DNA of 64,000 nucleotides from Zobellia barbeyronii. Lineage in GTDB: Bacteria; Bacteroidota; Bacteroidia; Flavobacteriales; Flavobacteriaceae. The stretch is from the NCBI RefSeq assembly GCF_018603515.1, contig NZ_JACATN010000002.1:248001-312000 (forward strand), written 5' to 3'. Positions 1 through 8,520 of the stretch are shown here, one piece after another; the stretch's first letter is position 1, and each line of letters starts with the position of its first letter. A model generated the notes under the pieces. That model saw only the letters and a program-made list of their open reading frames with translations, was not told where the DNA came from and searched no databases. Both the position numbers and the translations under genes were made by a program.

Positions 1-749
1 TCATTGGTGTAGATTATTTCATCGGAAACCAATGGTGCGTTAATCACTAAGCAACCTCTTTCATCCATGGTAATTTCTACATCGGCTAAAATTGAGAACA
101 CATCCAAATCTATATCCGATACAATCAACTCCCCTAAAAGTGGCTTTACTGCTATATGGGTTATGGTCTCTGTCATACCATAGGTTTCATAAACATTGGT
201 TCTCTGACTGGCATTCAAAAATTCTTTTTTCAATGTATAAGAAACTGGTGCGCCACCAACAATAAGTTTCTTTACGCCGTCCAACTCATTCAGTGAGTTT
301 CTAAATTGCAAAGGAACCATGGCTACAAAATCATAGTCACCCGTAGTTTCCGTCAAAGGATTTGATGATGGAGATACACAATCTATTGAAAGACCTAAGA
401 TCATTGCTCTCACCAACATCATCTTACCGGCAATGAAATCTGCAGAAAGACACAATAAGGCTCTATTACTAGGCTGAAGCGCAAAGAAACTACCAGTTGC
501 TGCCGCAGAATTAACCATCTGTTGCTTTTGCAACGTAATGGGTTTAGGTTCCCCCGTAGACCCAGAAGTATGTACTATTATAGTTGATTTATCATTTAAC
601 CAATCTATAAGAAAATCGCCTATTGATTTTTCATACTCCTCGCCTTCTTTCACTAGACTATAGGCCACCTCTTTGAGCTCTACTTTTGAATAAGAGCGCC
701 CATTTAGTTTAAATTGCCTATGAAGGTCTTTGTAAGTCAGAGTTGTCAT
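1..749 (-). CDS. menE: o-Succinylbenzoate-CoA ligase (MenE), 3' end cut by the window edge
   Basis: Activates o-succinylbenzoate to its CoA thioester in menaquinone biosynthesis, in the cytoplasm. About 249 codons are visible, read from the ATG at 749; the C-terminal part lies beyond the left edge. The AMP-binding P-loop reads HTSGSTGEPK at about residues 60-69, and the later adenylate-forming motif reads YETYGMTET. The protein has a shortened N-terminus before the P-loop, as in other Bacteroidetes MenE proteins of about 350 residues. Its first 32 bases overlap the end of the upstream CPBP gene, so it is probably translated from the same messenger as menC and the CPBP gene. The family call is firm. 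The MenE assignment rests on the menC neighbour and the short N-terminus. Confidence 0.88.
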   Translation of the reverse strand, partial: MTTLTYKDLHRQFKLNGRSYSKVELKEVAYSLVKEGEEYEKSIGDFLIDWLNDKSTIIVHTSGSTGEPKPITLQKQQMVNSAAATGSFFALQPSNRALLCLSADFIAGKMMLVRAMILGLSIDCVSPSSNPLTETTGDYDFVAMVPLQFRNSLNELDGVKKLIVGGAPVSYTLKKEFLNASQRTNVYETYGMTETITHIAVKPLLGELIVSDIDLDVFSILADVEITMDERGCLVINAPLVSDEIIYTN

Positions 750-1692
750 TTTGTAGCGCTAAAAATATTTCTTCGGAAGGCACATCGCCTGTAAGTCGGT
801 CTTTCCAATTAGACCAATTGTACTTTTTTGAAAAGATGTAAAGTAGTATCGGGTAAACAACAAATACGGGAACCAAAACATCCCATCCCAAAACTGGGTC
901 TGAAACGTCACGGTATAAAGAATCCGTTTGAAAGGCTGTCCAGTCTGCCGTCACCAAAAGTGCTGAAATTATGTTATTTGCCGCGTGAAAACCCAAGGCC
1001 AATTCCAAACCTTCATCCATCAATGTAATAATACCAAGAAAAAAGCCAGTACCTATATAAAAGATTAAAATACCATACCCCAATTTAGTAACCTCCGGGT
1101 TAAAAATATGCATGAGCCCAAAAAGTAACGAAGTCACCATTAAAGGCAACCAACGATTCTTTGCGATAATTCCCAACCCTTGCATCATATAACCTCTCAT
1201 ATAATACTCTTCCATACTAGTCTGTATAGGCATCATCAAAATAGAGATGATAGCTAAAATTACAAAAGGGCCTACTTTAAAGTTGAACTCATAATCTTCA
1301 GGGGCCAGAGCTATACCAACAAAGATAAATGCAGCCGAAATCAGCGCCCAAATAGCAAACGCAAAGAATATTCTCTTATAATCGATTTTCCTTCTTGATG
1401 TCGTTAGCTCGGTAACCGTCTGCTTATGTACTATTTTCACATAGGCAAAAAGGCTTATTAAGCCTATAGCAAAGGTTAAAAGCATATAAAAAAGCAGCGT
1501 GTTGGCTCCTAAAATATCTGCCATCACCCCCATATCACCAGACCCAAGAACTTCAAGCGAATCTGCTTTAACCAAAAGTGCAGCAATCAAAGGAATGCCA
1601 CCTATTACCTGCCAGAAGACAAATACAACTAAAAGCCCTAAAACATACCTCCAAGAATCACTTAAACCCTTATAGGCTTGTGCTATATACAT
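718..1692 (-). CDS. CPBP-family intramembrane metalloprotease-like protein (Abi/CAAX type)
   Basis: A 324-residue multi-pass membrane protein of the CPBP (CAAX protease / bacteriocin-processing) family. About eight hydrophobic segments are visible. The family's three motifs are all present: EEYYMR around residues 161-166, FGLMH around 191-195 and a third histidine motif, FHAANN, around 237-242. These form the predicted active site in the membrane. The substrate is unknown. The gene overlaps menC by 10 bases upstream and menE by 32 bases downstream, so it sits inside the menaquinone operon by translational coupling. A role in quinone synthesis cannot be shown from sequence; it may simply ride in the operon. 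Confidence 0.85.
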   Translation of the reverse strand: MYIAQAYKGLSDSWRYVLGLLVVFVFWQVIGGIPLIAALLVKADSLEVLGSGDMGVMADILGANTLLFYMLLTFAIGLISLFAYVKIVHKQTVTELTTSRRKIDYKRIFFAFAIWALISAAFIFVGIALAPEDYEFNFKVGPFVILAIISILMMPIQTSMEEYYMRGYMMQGLGIIAKNRWLPLMVTSLLFGLMHIFNPEVTKLGYGILIFYIGTGFFLGIITLMDEGLELALGFHAANNIISALLVTADWTAFQTDSLYRDVSDPVLGWDVLVPVFVVYPILLYIFSKKYNWSNWKDRLTGDVPSEEIFLALQNDNSDLQRPS

Positions 1693-2735
1693 AAATCATC
1701 TATTAAATTGTTCTTCCAATTTTTGTTGCCCATATAAAATAACTGCCCATTTTGAACAGCCAATGGAGATTCAAAATTATTTGTATACAGACTTCCTGTA
1801 CCTAAACCTTGAGGCATTGGATTTTGCAATGTGTAGGTCCATTGTGCGATAGCACTTAACCCTACGTTACTTTCAAGCGCACTGGTAATCCACCAGCCTA
1901 TATTCATTTTTTTTGCAATTCCAATCCATTCCTCACATCCTTTATAACCTCCTACTAAACTAGGTTTAAGAATAATATACTGTGGGTTTATGGTTTGTAG
2001 CAATTTCTCTTTTTTTGTTACACCAAAAACTCCTATTAATTCTTCATCTAAGGCTATGGGCAATGGAGTTGTTGCACATAATTTATGCATAGCGGTGTGT
2101 TGCCCTTGCTTAATAGGCTGTTCTATGGAATGAAGTGAAAATTGGCTTAACGCCTCTAGTTTACGTAAAGCATCCTCAGGTGTGAAAGCACCATTAGCAT
2201 CTACCCGTAATTCTATTTTTGACGCATCATATTTTTTTCTGATAGATGACAGAAGTTTGATTTCCGTATCAAAATCTATTGCGCCTATTTTCATTTTAAT
2301 ACACCGAAAGCCTTCTGTTAACTTTTGAGCTATTTGCTCGTGCATAAATGATTCTGCCCCCATCCAAATGAGCCCGTTAATGGCTATTGGCAGCTGTTCA
2401 GTAGTAAAACTTGATGGATATAATAGAAACGGATTGTCCGCAGAAAGGGACAAAAAAGCTTGTTCTACGGCAAATTGTATGCTAGGAAATTCTATTAAAG
2501 CTTTCCAAAGGTCATCTTTACCTAAGTGGATGTTTTCACAAGTCCATTTTAGCTTATCCTCATAACCTTCAACATCATCAATACTCAACCCCCTTAAAAT
2601 ACCACATTCTCCTATTCCTTGCTTTCCGTTATTATTCAGAATCAAGAACCAGGTCTCTTTCTGAGTTAGCACCCCACGCGAAGTTCCGCTGGGGCGCTTA
2701 AAGTTTAAAATGTATTTTTTGTAGGTTGCTTGCAT
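1683..2735 (-). CDS. menC: o-Succinylbenzoate synthase (MenC), enolase superfamily
   Basis: Dehydrates SHCHC to o-succinylbenzoate in menaquinone synthesis. The protein has the enolase-superfamily barrel layout of the MenC/muconate-cycloisomerase group. A KMKIG motif holds the first catalytic lysine near residue 150. RVDANGAF, SIEQPI and LDEELIG carry the Asp/Glu/Asp metal ligands, and LKPSLVGG carries the second lysine. I start it at the ATG at 2735 (350 residues); the open frame runs four codons further up to a TTG, which is less likely. It is divergent from the SDR gene across about 45 bases and overlaps the CPBP gene by 10 bases, so it is probably the first gene of a menC-CPBP-menE operon. 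Confidence 0.9.
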   Translation of the reverse strand: MQATYKKYILNFKRPSGTSRGVLTQKETWFLILNNNGKQGIGECGILRGLSIDDVEGYEDKLKWTCENIHLGKDDLWKALIEFPSIQFAVEQAFLSLSADNPFLLYPSSFTTEQLPIAINGLIWMGAESFMHEQIAQKLTEGFRCIKMKIGAIDFDTEIKLLSSIRKKYDASKIELRVDANGAFTPEDALRKLEALSQFSLHSIEQPIKQGQHTAMHKLCATTPLPIALDEELIGVFGVTKKEKLLQTINPQYIILKPSLVGGYKGCEEWIGIAKKMNIGWWITSALESNVGLSAIAQWTYTLQNPMPQGLGTGSLYTNNFESPLAVQNGQLFYMGNKNWKNNLIDDLCI

Positions 2736-2780
2736 AATTAGCTTCAAATTTAGCTATATTTTACCTCTTAAATACCCTAA

Positions 2781-3578
2781 ATGGCTAGCATAAATAACAA
2801 AACCGTTTGGATTACCGGAGCCTCTTCAGGAATTGGCGAAGCGTTGTCTTACGAATTGAATAAAAAAGGATGTAAACTGATATTAAGCTCCAGAAAAACG
2901 GAAGCTCTAGAAAGGGTAAAAAATAGTTGCCAATATCCTGATGCTGTAAAAATACTTCCCTTAGACATTACTCAATACGACTTAATGCCTTCAAAAGCCA
3001 AGGAGGCCATTGCTGCTTTTGGTTCTGTAGATGTTTTAATTAATAATGCAGGTATTAGCCAACGTTCGTATATCATTGATACGGATTTTGATGTCTACAA
3101 AAAACTTGTAGATATTAATTACTTAGGAACTGTAGCGCTTACAAAAGCCATTCTGCCCTATTTTATTGAGCAGCAACATGGCCATTTTGCAACGGTAACT
3201 AGTCTCATGGGAAAATTTGGTTCACCTATACGCTCAGGATACTGTGGATCAAAACACGCGCTTCATGGTTTTTTTGATGTACTACGTATGGAACATGAAA
3301 AAGATGGTATTAATGTAACTCTCGTTGCTCCGGGATTTGTTCAAACAAATATTGCTAAAAATGCCTTAGTTGGTGATGGTAGTGCTAGAGGTCATGAAGA
3401 TGATGACAATGCTAACGGTTTAACCACGAATGATTTTGCGAGAAAAATGATAAAGGCTATAGAAAAAGAAAAGTTTGAAGCCTATATGGGTGGCAAGGAA
3501 GTTTTAGGAATTTATCTTAAACGATTCTTTCCTAAATTATTACATAGAATTGTATTAATAAATACAGCAAAAAGATAA
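2781..3578 (+). CDS. Short-chain dehydrogenase/reductase (classical SDR)
   Basis: A 265-residue NAD(P)-dependent oxidoreductase. The Rossmann signature TGASSGIG is at residues 13-20, the NNAG motif follows near residue 88, and the catalytic YxxxK appears as YCGSK with a preceding serine in TSLMG. The C-terminal third carries an acidic GHEDDDNAN loop and then a basic tail, as in membrane-associated DHRS-like SDRs. The substrate cannot be read from sequence. It is transcribed alone, divergent from menC and convergent with the sensor kinase, whose stop lies 4 bases past this gene's end. Confidence 0.85.
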   Translation: MASINNKTVWITGASSGIGEALSYELNKKGCKLILSSRKTEALERVKNSCQYPDAVKILPLDITQYDLMPSKAKEAIAAFGSVDVLINNAGISQRSYIIDTDFDVYKKLVDINYLGTVALTKAILPYFIEQQHGHFATVTSLMGKFGSPIRSGYCGSKHALHGFFDVLRMEHEKDGINVTLVAPGFVQTNIAKNALVGDGSARGHEDDDNANGLTTNDFARKMIKAIEKEKFEAYMGGKEVLGIYLKRFFPKLLHRIVLINTAKR

Positions 3579-3582
3579 AAAT

Positions 3583-5553
3583 TTAGCTAAAGTTAAACCA
3601 ATAGCGAACACCATCTTCGGCAGTTTTATCAATGTTTAAAGTAGTCTGTAGCTGATTCGCCAAACGGTTCATTAATCTAATACCCATAGATGAATTGGCT
3701 CTTTCATCTGTATCTTCTGGCAAACCAATACCATTATCAGAATATTCAAAATATCCTTCTTTTTCACCAATTTTACGAATATGGATATAAATTTTACCAT
3801 TTTCATCATCATCAGGGAAAGCGTATTTGAAGGAGTTTGAAACGAGTTCATTCAGCATTAAACCAAATGGAATGGCTCTATCAATATCTAGTTCAACGCC
3901 TTCTGCATCTACTGTAATGTTTATATTATGTCCTCCTTTTTTATAGACCGATTGAACACTGTTTATCAAACTCTCTATATAACTCTGCATTTCAATAACC
4001 GACAGGTCTTCGTTTTGATATAATTTTTGGTGAATCAAAGCCATGGCTTTCACCCTACTCTTACCTTCTTCCAAAGCTTCAATAGCCGCTTTACTTCTAG
4101 TATTTTTGGTCTGCAAGCTCAATAGACTGGAAACCATCTGAAGGTTATTCTTTACCCTGTGGTGAATCTCTTTTAAAAGCGAATCTTTTTCTACAAGGGC
4201 ATTTTCAATGATATATTTCTGCTCTGCAATTAGACGTTGGTTTTTAATACTCTTTAGATAAGCATAAACCAATCCAGCAAATCCTACCAGAGTGAACAAT
4301 AATGAAATAAGAACCAAGTTTATGTTCCTTTCTTTCGCCATCATATCTACACGAGACTTTTCTAACGCAAGCTTCTGCTCAGCTAACATGGTCTGAGATA
4401 CAGCAAGGTCTTGCCCCATTACGGTGGCTAACTGCTGTTTTCTTAATTCTGATTGATTATCCAAAACAGAATCACGTACACGAATATTTTTCTTTAGATA
4501 AATTGAAGCATTCTTGTAATCTTCGGTCCTGTCATAATACAAAGCAAAAAGTCTGTTCTTACGCAGCAGGTTCTTAGTTGTCTTCGTTTCAAGGTTGTCA
4601 CTCAAGAAGTCTGTAGCTTTTCCATAATCTTCCAATTGAAGATAACATTCGCTAATAGCCAAACTGTTTTCTGTTATTTCAGAGGAAAGATCTTTGGTTT
4701 TGTGTTTTTTGAGGGTGTTTATAGCACTTTCTAAATGCGGTATAGCTTCCTTATACTGCTTCAGGTCTACATGACATTTTCCAATATTACCTTCAATTAT
4801 TCCTCTTAAAAGATTAGCCTGCTCTATTTCCTCTTCAGATTTTTTTCTGGTAATAAGGTTCATGTAAACATCTATGTACCCTTTAGCTTTTTTGTAATGA
4901 CTTAAAGCCGTTGGTGCAGACTCATCTAGTCTTAGATAGTTACCTAAATTATTGTAGTATTCTGCTTGGGCATAAAAGTCATTCTCCTCAATGGTCTTCT
5001 TGACATTATCTATGTAATGCTCCATTGCCTTTCTGTACATGCCTAAATTGGCATAGATATCATAAAAAGCAACATTCTCATTAATCCCTAGCTCTCTCTG
5101 CTCTTTACGAATTTCAATTTGCTCCGTATACATGGTAAGCTGACCATAATTATCATCCATTATATCCAATAACTTGGACTTTAGATAAATATCTAAATCT
5201 TCCTTCTCGGCATAAAGTTCTTTGGAAATGGCCAAACTCTTATCATAATCACCTAAATCATAATAAATTCGGGCCTGAATTAGTTTATAACGCTCTATTT
5301 CTGCGGAGTCTTCATCTTTTATTGCCGCATTTAGATAAAGGTTAACCAGGTCTAACCAGTCATAGGTAGAAGTCTCCCTATATAAATCTTGTGCATTAAA
5401 AAAGAAGGTGAGTTTTTCATCTGGGGTTTCAAAATCCTGAAACTGTTGAAACAGATTCTCTTCTGTGTCATTTTCTTTTTGCGCCGATACAACGACAGAC
5501 AGAAAAAAAACTGCCCAAATAAAAATGGTATTTTTATAGTAAATGTTGTTCAT
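3583..5553 (-). CDS. TPR-containing sensor histidine kinase (HisKA_2 / HWE-like class)
   Basis: A membrane sensor kinase. I start it at the ATG at 5553 (656 residues) because that gives a clean signal peptide ending in SAQ; an ATG ten codons earlier (5583) would put charged residues in front. The periplasmic half is a run of TPR-like helices (about residues 30-370). It is followed by a coiled coil, a single membrane segment around 410-430 and a kinase core. The phosphoacceptor box reads EIHHRVKNNLQMVSSLLSLQ near residue 464, typical of HisKA_2. The ATPase domain has VSNSFKYAF (N box) and DNGIGLP (G1 box). Such kinases usually pair with LytTR or similar regulators; the LytTR gene at 6223 on the same strand is the obvious partner. 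The two are separated by an unusually long non-coding gap. Confidence 0.9.
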   Translation of the reverse strand: MNNIYYKNTIFIWAVFFLSVVVSAQKENDTEENLFQQFQDFETPDEKLTFFFNAQDLYRETSTYDWLDLVNLYLNAAIKDEDSAEIERYKLIQARIYYDLGDYDKSLAISKELYAEKEDLDIYLKSKLLDIMDDNYGQLTMYTEQIEIRKEQRELGINENVAFYDIYANLGMYRKAMEHYIDNVKKTIEENDFYAQAEYYNNLGNYLRLDESAPTALSHYKKAKGYIDVYMNLITRKKSEEEIEQANLLRGIIEGNIGKCHVDLKQYKEAIPHLESAINTLKKHKTKDLSSEITENSLAISECYLQLEDYGKATDFLSDNLETKTTKNLLRKNRLFALYYDRTEDYKNASIYLKKNIRVRDSVLDNQSELRKQQLATVMGQDLAVSQTMLAEQKLALEKSRVDMMAKERNINLVLISLLFTLVGFAGLVYAYLKSIKNQRLIAEQKYIIENALVEKDSLLKEIHHRVKNNLQMVSSLLSLQTKNTRSKAAIEALEEGKSRVKAMALIHQKLYQNEDLSVIEMQSYIESLINSVQSVYKKGGHNINITVDAEGVELDIDRAIPFGLMLNELVSNSFKYAFPDDDENGKIYIHIRKIGEKEGYFEYSDNGIGLPEDTDERANSSMGIRLMNRLANQLQTTLNIDKTAEDGVRYWFNFS

Positions 5554-5861
5554 ATATCTAAATGAAACAAAATCAAAAAACATTTTGCCCTGTTCATACT
5601 AGGTTACTCTATTAGCCTATGGTATTCTGTCTTAATACCCACAAAAACAACATTTTATCAAAATAAGGTCTTATCTAAGCTAAACTATTTAATTGGTTAT
5701 TTAGTCCATTTACTTATAAAGTTAGAAAAAAGGACTGTAACAAAATAATCTATTTTGAGAACCGCTTAAAATAAGTGCAACATACGAATCTAATGTCCTT
5801 ATTTTAAGGTGTTTTTACAATGGTAAAAATAACACTTGCATATAAAGAACCAACCACCATT

Positions 5862-5894
5862 GTTGTGAAAGTACATTTAGTTGTGGTTTGAACT
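5862..5894 (-). promoter_or_regulatory. Paired direct-repeat operator block A (candidate LytTR site)
   Basis: GTTGTGAAA at 5862 and GTTGTGGTT at 5880 form a direct repeat with an 18-base period, followed by TGAAC. The same arrangement recurs as block B. LytTR regulators are known to bind pairs of short direct repeats about two helical turns apart, and a LytTR gene lies next door. The block is about 310 bases upstream of the kinase start. The strand is inferred from the minus-strand genes. Confidence 0.45.
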
Positions 5895-5975
5895 TTTTAT
5901 GTATTTACTTTTTACAACTTGTATTTACCTGTCTTGATTTACAATTTTAAATGTAGTTGTACTGCTAAATTTTTT

Positions 5976-6016
5976 AAATTAAAAAGGAACCTAATCTTGT
6001 GAGACTAGGCTCCTTT
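5976..6016 (-). terminator. Rho-independent terminator
   Basis: Read on the minus strand, a 14-pair stem (AAAGGAGCCUAGUCU against its partner, with two G-U pairs) closes a four-base loop and runs into UUUUUAAUUU. On the plus strand the two G-U pairs become A-C mismatches and there is no U tail, so the minus direction is favoured. It lies downstream of the tiny open frame at 6046-6081, and therefore seems to end a short independent transcript. Confidence 0.7.
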
Positions 6017-6045
6017 ACGAGAACACTATATGAAAATGAAAATTC

Positions 6046-6081
6046 TTATTTGCTTTTGTATATATCACTTCTGTAATACAT
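6046..6081 (-). CDS. Tiny open frame (11 codons), possible leader or regulatory peptide
   Basis: ATG at 6081 opens MYYRSDIYKSK and a TAA stop. It lies between operator block B (about 40 bases upstream) and a strong minus-strand terminator (30 bases downstream), so it would occupy a transcript of roughly 130-150 bases. Nothing in the peptide identifies a function. It may be a chance frame in a small RNA; the surrounding punctuation, not the peptide itself, is the reason for listing it. Confidence 0.25.
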   Translation of the reverse strand: MYYRSDIYKSK

Positions 6082-6120
6082 GACTAAACTATTGCTTTAT
6101 GGGTAAAAACGAAAAAGAAT

Positions 6121-6150
6121 GTTGTGAAACCCCCAAAAGTTGTGGTGAAC
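6121..6150 (-). promoter_or_regulatory. Paired direct-repeat operator block B (candidate LytTR site)
   Basis: GTTGTGAAA at 6121 and GTTGTGGTG at 6139 repeat with the same 18-base period as block A, and again end in TGAAC. Only the repeat units and the trailing TGAAC are conserved between the blocks; the spacer differs (ACCCCCAAAA-type against GTACATTTA-type), which is what a protein-binding site would show. It lies about 40 bases upstream of the tiny open frame on the minus strand. Confidence 0.45.
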
Positions 6151-6170
6151 GCTACTTTTAGAGAATAAAG

Positions 6171-6199
6171 AAAGGGGAACATTATAAATGCTCCCCTTT
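6171..6199 (-). terminator. Hairpin terminator after the LytTR regulator gene
   Basis: A long GC-rich stem with GGGGA against TCCCC, extended by CATT/AATG and closing a three-base loop, starts 24 bases past the regulator's stop. The minus strand has full pairing (one G-U) but an interrupted U tail (UUUCUUUAUU). The plus strand has UUUUU but one A-C mismatch. It probably works for the minus-strand gene and may act both ways. Confidence 0.65.
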
Positions 6200-6222
6200 T
6201 TCAATACTTTGAATTTTATTTC

Positions 6223-6975
6223 TTATGAATTCATTGCCGAGATAATGAACTCCTTAAAATCTTTTGAAATAGGTATTAGTGTATCCTTTATCATGATGTC
6301 TTTTGAGTTGATAGCATCAATGTGATCTACATTTACGATGTAAGACTTATGCGCTCTGTAGAACTTATTTTTAGGTAATTTTTCTAAATAATCCTTTAAC
6401 GGAGAGCGAACCAAAAATTTCTTATCTACCGTATTTACTTCCAGATAAACATTATCTGCTTTAATGAAACGAATATCACTAAACTGAATACGATAATATA
6501 AGTGTTGTTTCTTAACAAAAATAGAATCCTTCAAAACCGTATTGGACATAGGAACATCTTCCTGGTTCTCTACTACTGCAGCGGCAGATTCATCTGATCT
6601 AGTAAAATTAGAAAGTGCTATTTCAATAGATGTATATAAATCTTGTTGCTCAAAAGGTTTTACTAGATACCCATTTGGCTTAACCATCTTAGCATTTTCT
6701 ACCGTAGCCCTATCTGAGTTAGAAGTCACAAAGATGAAAGGTATATCATAATTCTCACGAATATGCCTACCCAAGTCAATTCCTGTTTTATCGGAAGCTA
6801 AAATAATGTCAATCAAAACAAGATCAACATGTTGTGTTTTTAAAACTTCTACGGCTTGTTCATAGACAATAACGTTGTCTACAATCTCATACCCTATTTC
6901 TTCGAGCATAGATTGCATATCATCGGCAATGATTACGTTATCCTCTACGATTAGAATTCTAATTGGTTGTTCCAA
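6223..6975 (-). CDS. LytTR-family response regulator
   Basis: A 250-residue DNA-binding response regulator. The receiver domain (residues 5-120) has the acidic pair ED near 11-12, the phosphoacceptor Asp in LVLIDI at residue 56, a VTSNSD switch segment and the lysine in YLVKPF. A linker leads to a LytTR domain (about 148-250) with FIKADNVYLEV and FYRAHKSYIVN. Its likely partner is the TPR kinase at 3583-5553. The start is 34 bases after the menA stop on the same strand, so read-through from menA is possible. A hairpin follows the stop. Confidence 0.92.
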   Translation of the reverse strand: MEQPIRILIVEDNVIIADDMQSMLEEIGYEIVDNVIVYEQAVEVLKTQHVDLVLIDIILASDKTGIDLGRHIRENYDIPFIFVTSNSDRATVENAKMVKPNGYLVKPFEQQDLYTSIEIALSNFTRSDESAAAVVENQEDVPMSNTVLKDSIFVKKQHLYYRIQFSDIRFIKADNVYLEVNTVDKKFLVRSPLKDYLEKLPKNKFYRAHKSYIVNVDHIDAINSKDIMIKDTLIPISKDFKEFIISAMNS

Positions 6976-7009
6976 AATGGTTATTATTTAGTAGGTTCAT
7001 ATTCTAAAT

Positions 7010-7918
7010 TTACAAAAAATTATTACAACTGATGTACATCAGTACGGACAAAAGAAAGGTACTTAACGCTAACTTCTTTAGCTCAGGATCTATTTCATTA
7101 TTTTTATTTGTTGCGTATACCCTTTTCATGTGCAAGAAAATAGGTACAAAGGAAATTAAAGGTAAAAAAATTCGCCATCCTTGTAAATTCAACACTGAAA
7201 ATACCAGAATACTCAGAAACGCAATAATCAATAATGCGTAGTGATAAATTTTACCGTTTTGAAAACCTATAAAAACAATGAGCGTATTTTTATTTACTTT
7301 TTTATCTGATTCATAGTCCCTCAAATTATTGAGGTTTAAAACTCCTACACTTAACAAACCAATGGCTACCGCTGGTAATATTGATATCGCATTAAGTTGT
7401 TTTGTATAAAGAACCATAGACCCCATAACGGCTAACAAACCAAAGAAAAGAAAAACAAATACATCTCCCAATCCTCTGTAACCGTAAGCTGAATCTCCAA
7501 TTGTATATTTTATTGCTGCCCAAATACTTGCTGCGCCAAGAATTACAAATAACAAAGGATACATCATGTTATCAAATCCGAAAGCAAAATATACAAGAGC
7601 GATGACTAAAATAAAATCTATAATTATGGAAAAAATTATTCCTTCCTTTAATTCACTTCTTGAAATACTTCCACTTTGAAGTGCTCTTTTGGGACCTATT
7701 CTTTCTTCGTTATCCGTACCTTTTACTCCATCGCCATAATCATTGGCAAAATTAGAGGTTACTTGAAAACCAATGGTTGTAAACAGCGCCAGTACAAATA
7801 CTACTGTATCTTCAAAGCCATATAAATTAGCTAAAGCTGTACCTACCACAATACCTGAAACGGATAGTGGTAGTGTTCTTAACCTAGCCGCACTTATCCA
7901 AGCTTTAATATTTGTCAA
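7010..7918 (-). CDS. menA: 1,4-Dihydroxy-2-naphthoate polyprenyltransferase (MenA), UbiA family
   Basis: Attaches the isoprenoid tail to DHNA in the membrane, the step that makes demethylmenaquinone. The 302-residue protein has about eight or nine membrane segments. Both UbiA aspartate motifs are present: NDYGDGVKGTD near residue 59 and NNLRDYESDKK near residue 196, which bind the prenyl diphosphate through magnesium. The length fits the family. It begins two bases after the stop of the SPOR-like gene, so the two are co-transcribed. Confidence 0.93.
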   Translation of the reverse strand: MTNIKAWISAARLRTLPLSVSGIVVGTALANLYGFEDTVVFVLALFTTIGFQVTSNFANDYGDGVKGTDNEERIGPKRALQSGSISRSELKEGIIFSIIIDFILVIALVYFAFGFDNMMYPLLFVILGAASIWAAIKYTIGDSAYGYRGLGDVFVFLFFGLLAVMGSMVLYTKQLNAISILPAVAIGLLSVGVLNLNNLRDYESDKKVNKNTLIVFIGFQNGKIYHYALLIIAFLSILVFSVLNLQGWRIFLPLISFVPIFLHMKRVYATNKNNEIDPELKKLALSTFLLSVLMYISCNNFL

Positions 7919-7920
7919 AA

Positions 7921-8520
7921 CTACTGAGGGGATTCAATCTGGATTCTTTTTCCTTCTTTATAGGATGCAACAAAAGCATCTTGAAAACCAAGATCTACTA
8001 GTTGTTCGCGAAATTTCTGAGCTTCTTCCAAAGTTTCGAAATTGCCTAATGAATATGAATAAAATGGATTGGTTTTTACAAAAATGGTGTTGGTAAGTGC
8101 TTCAGAAGCAAGTGTCATATTGTTATCTACAAATGACTTTATCTGTACTGAATAAATTTTTTCTTTCTCTAAAAATTCTTTGGCCAAATAAAATTCTCGC
8201 ACCAAACTTAACTCTTCGTTCTGTTGCTTTAAATTGTCTATTCTAGATTTAATAGCATCTAGGCTATCTATAGAAACCAATAAATTACTAGGACTTTCAA
8301 AATTGTTAGAAACACTTCTCCCCGCTGTAAAAGAAAAAACAGTTAGACCGCCAATAAGAAACAAAGCCGTTACACCAGCAAGCAAATTACGTTGAACTTT
8401 TTTCTTTCTAAGTTCCTTATTCTTGAACTTTATCTGATCAAGAAGACGTTCATTTATAATTTGCGCCTTGTCTATATCTTTGTGCAACTCTAGTAAGTCG
8501 CTTTCTTCTATAAATGGCAT
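7921..8520 (-). CDS. Single-pass membrane protein with SPOR-like C-terminus
   Basis: A 199-residue protein. The order is a charged cytoplasmic N-terminus (residues 1-45), one membrane segment (about 46-66, LLAGVTALFLIGG), a coiled-coil stretch with a QQNEEL core, and a C-terminal domain of about 75 residues. That domain opens with YSVQIKSF and includes YSLGNFETLEEAQKFREQL, which matches the SPOR fold that binds denuded septal peptidoglycan. A role near the division septum is inferred from the domain only. It sits 2 bases upstream of menA with no functional link visible. Confidence 0.7.
   Translation of the reverse strand: MPFIEESDLLELHKDIDKAQIINERLLDQIKFKNKELRKKKVQRNLLAGVTALFLIGGLTVFSFTAGRSVSNNFESPSNLLVSIDSLDAIKSRIDNLKQQNEELSLVREFYLAKEFLEKEKIYSVQIKSFVDNNMTLASEALTNTIFVKTNPFYSYSLGNFETLEEAQKFREQLVDLGFQDAFVASYKEGKRIQIESPQ

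Larger units (their letters stand above)
5554..6222. other. 669-base non-coding region between kinase and response-regulator genes
   Basis: No open frame longer than a few dozen codons is seen in either strand. The region is very AT-rich. It contains two copies of a paired GTTGTG direct-repeat block (5862-5894 and 6121-6150), two hairpins (5983-6016 and 6171-6199), and an 11-codon open frame on the minus strand between the hairpins. A 20-base stretch at 5818-5837 recurs with one mismatch before the ECF sigma gene (41447-41466). This layout suggests regulatory DNA and possibly a small transcript, rather than a decayed gene. Confidence 0.6.
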
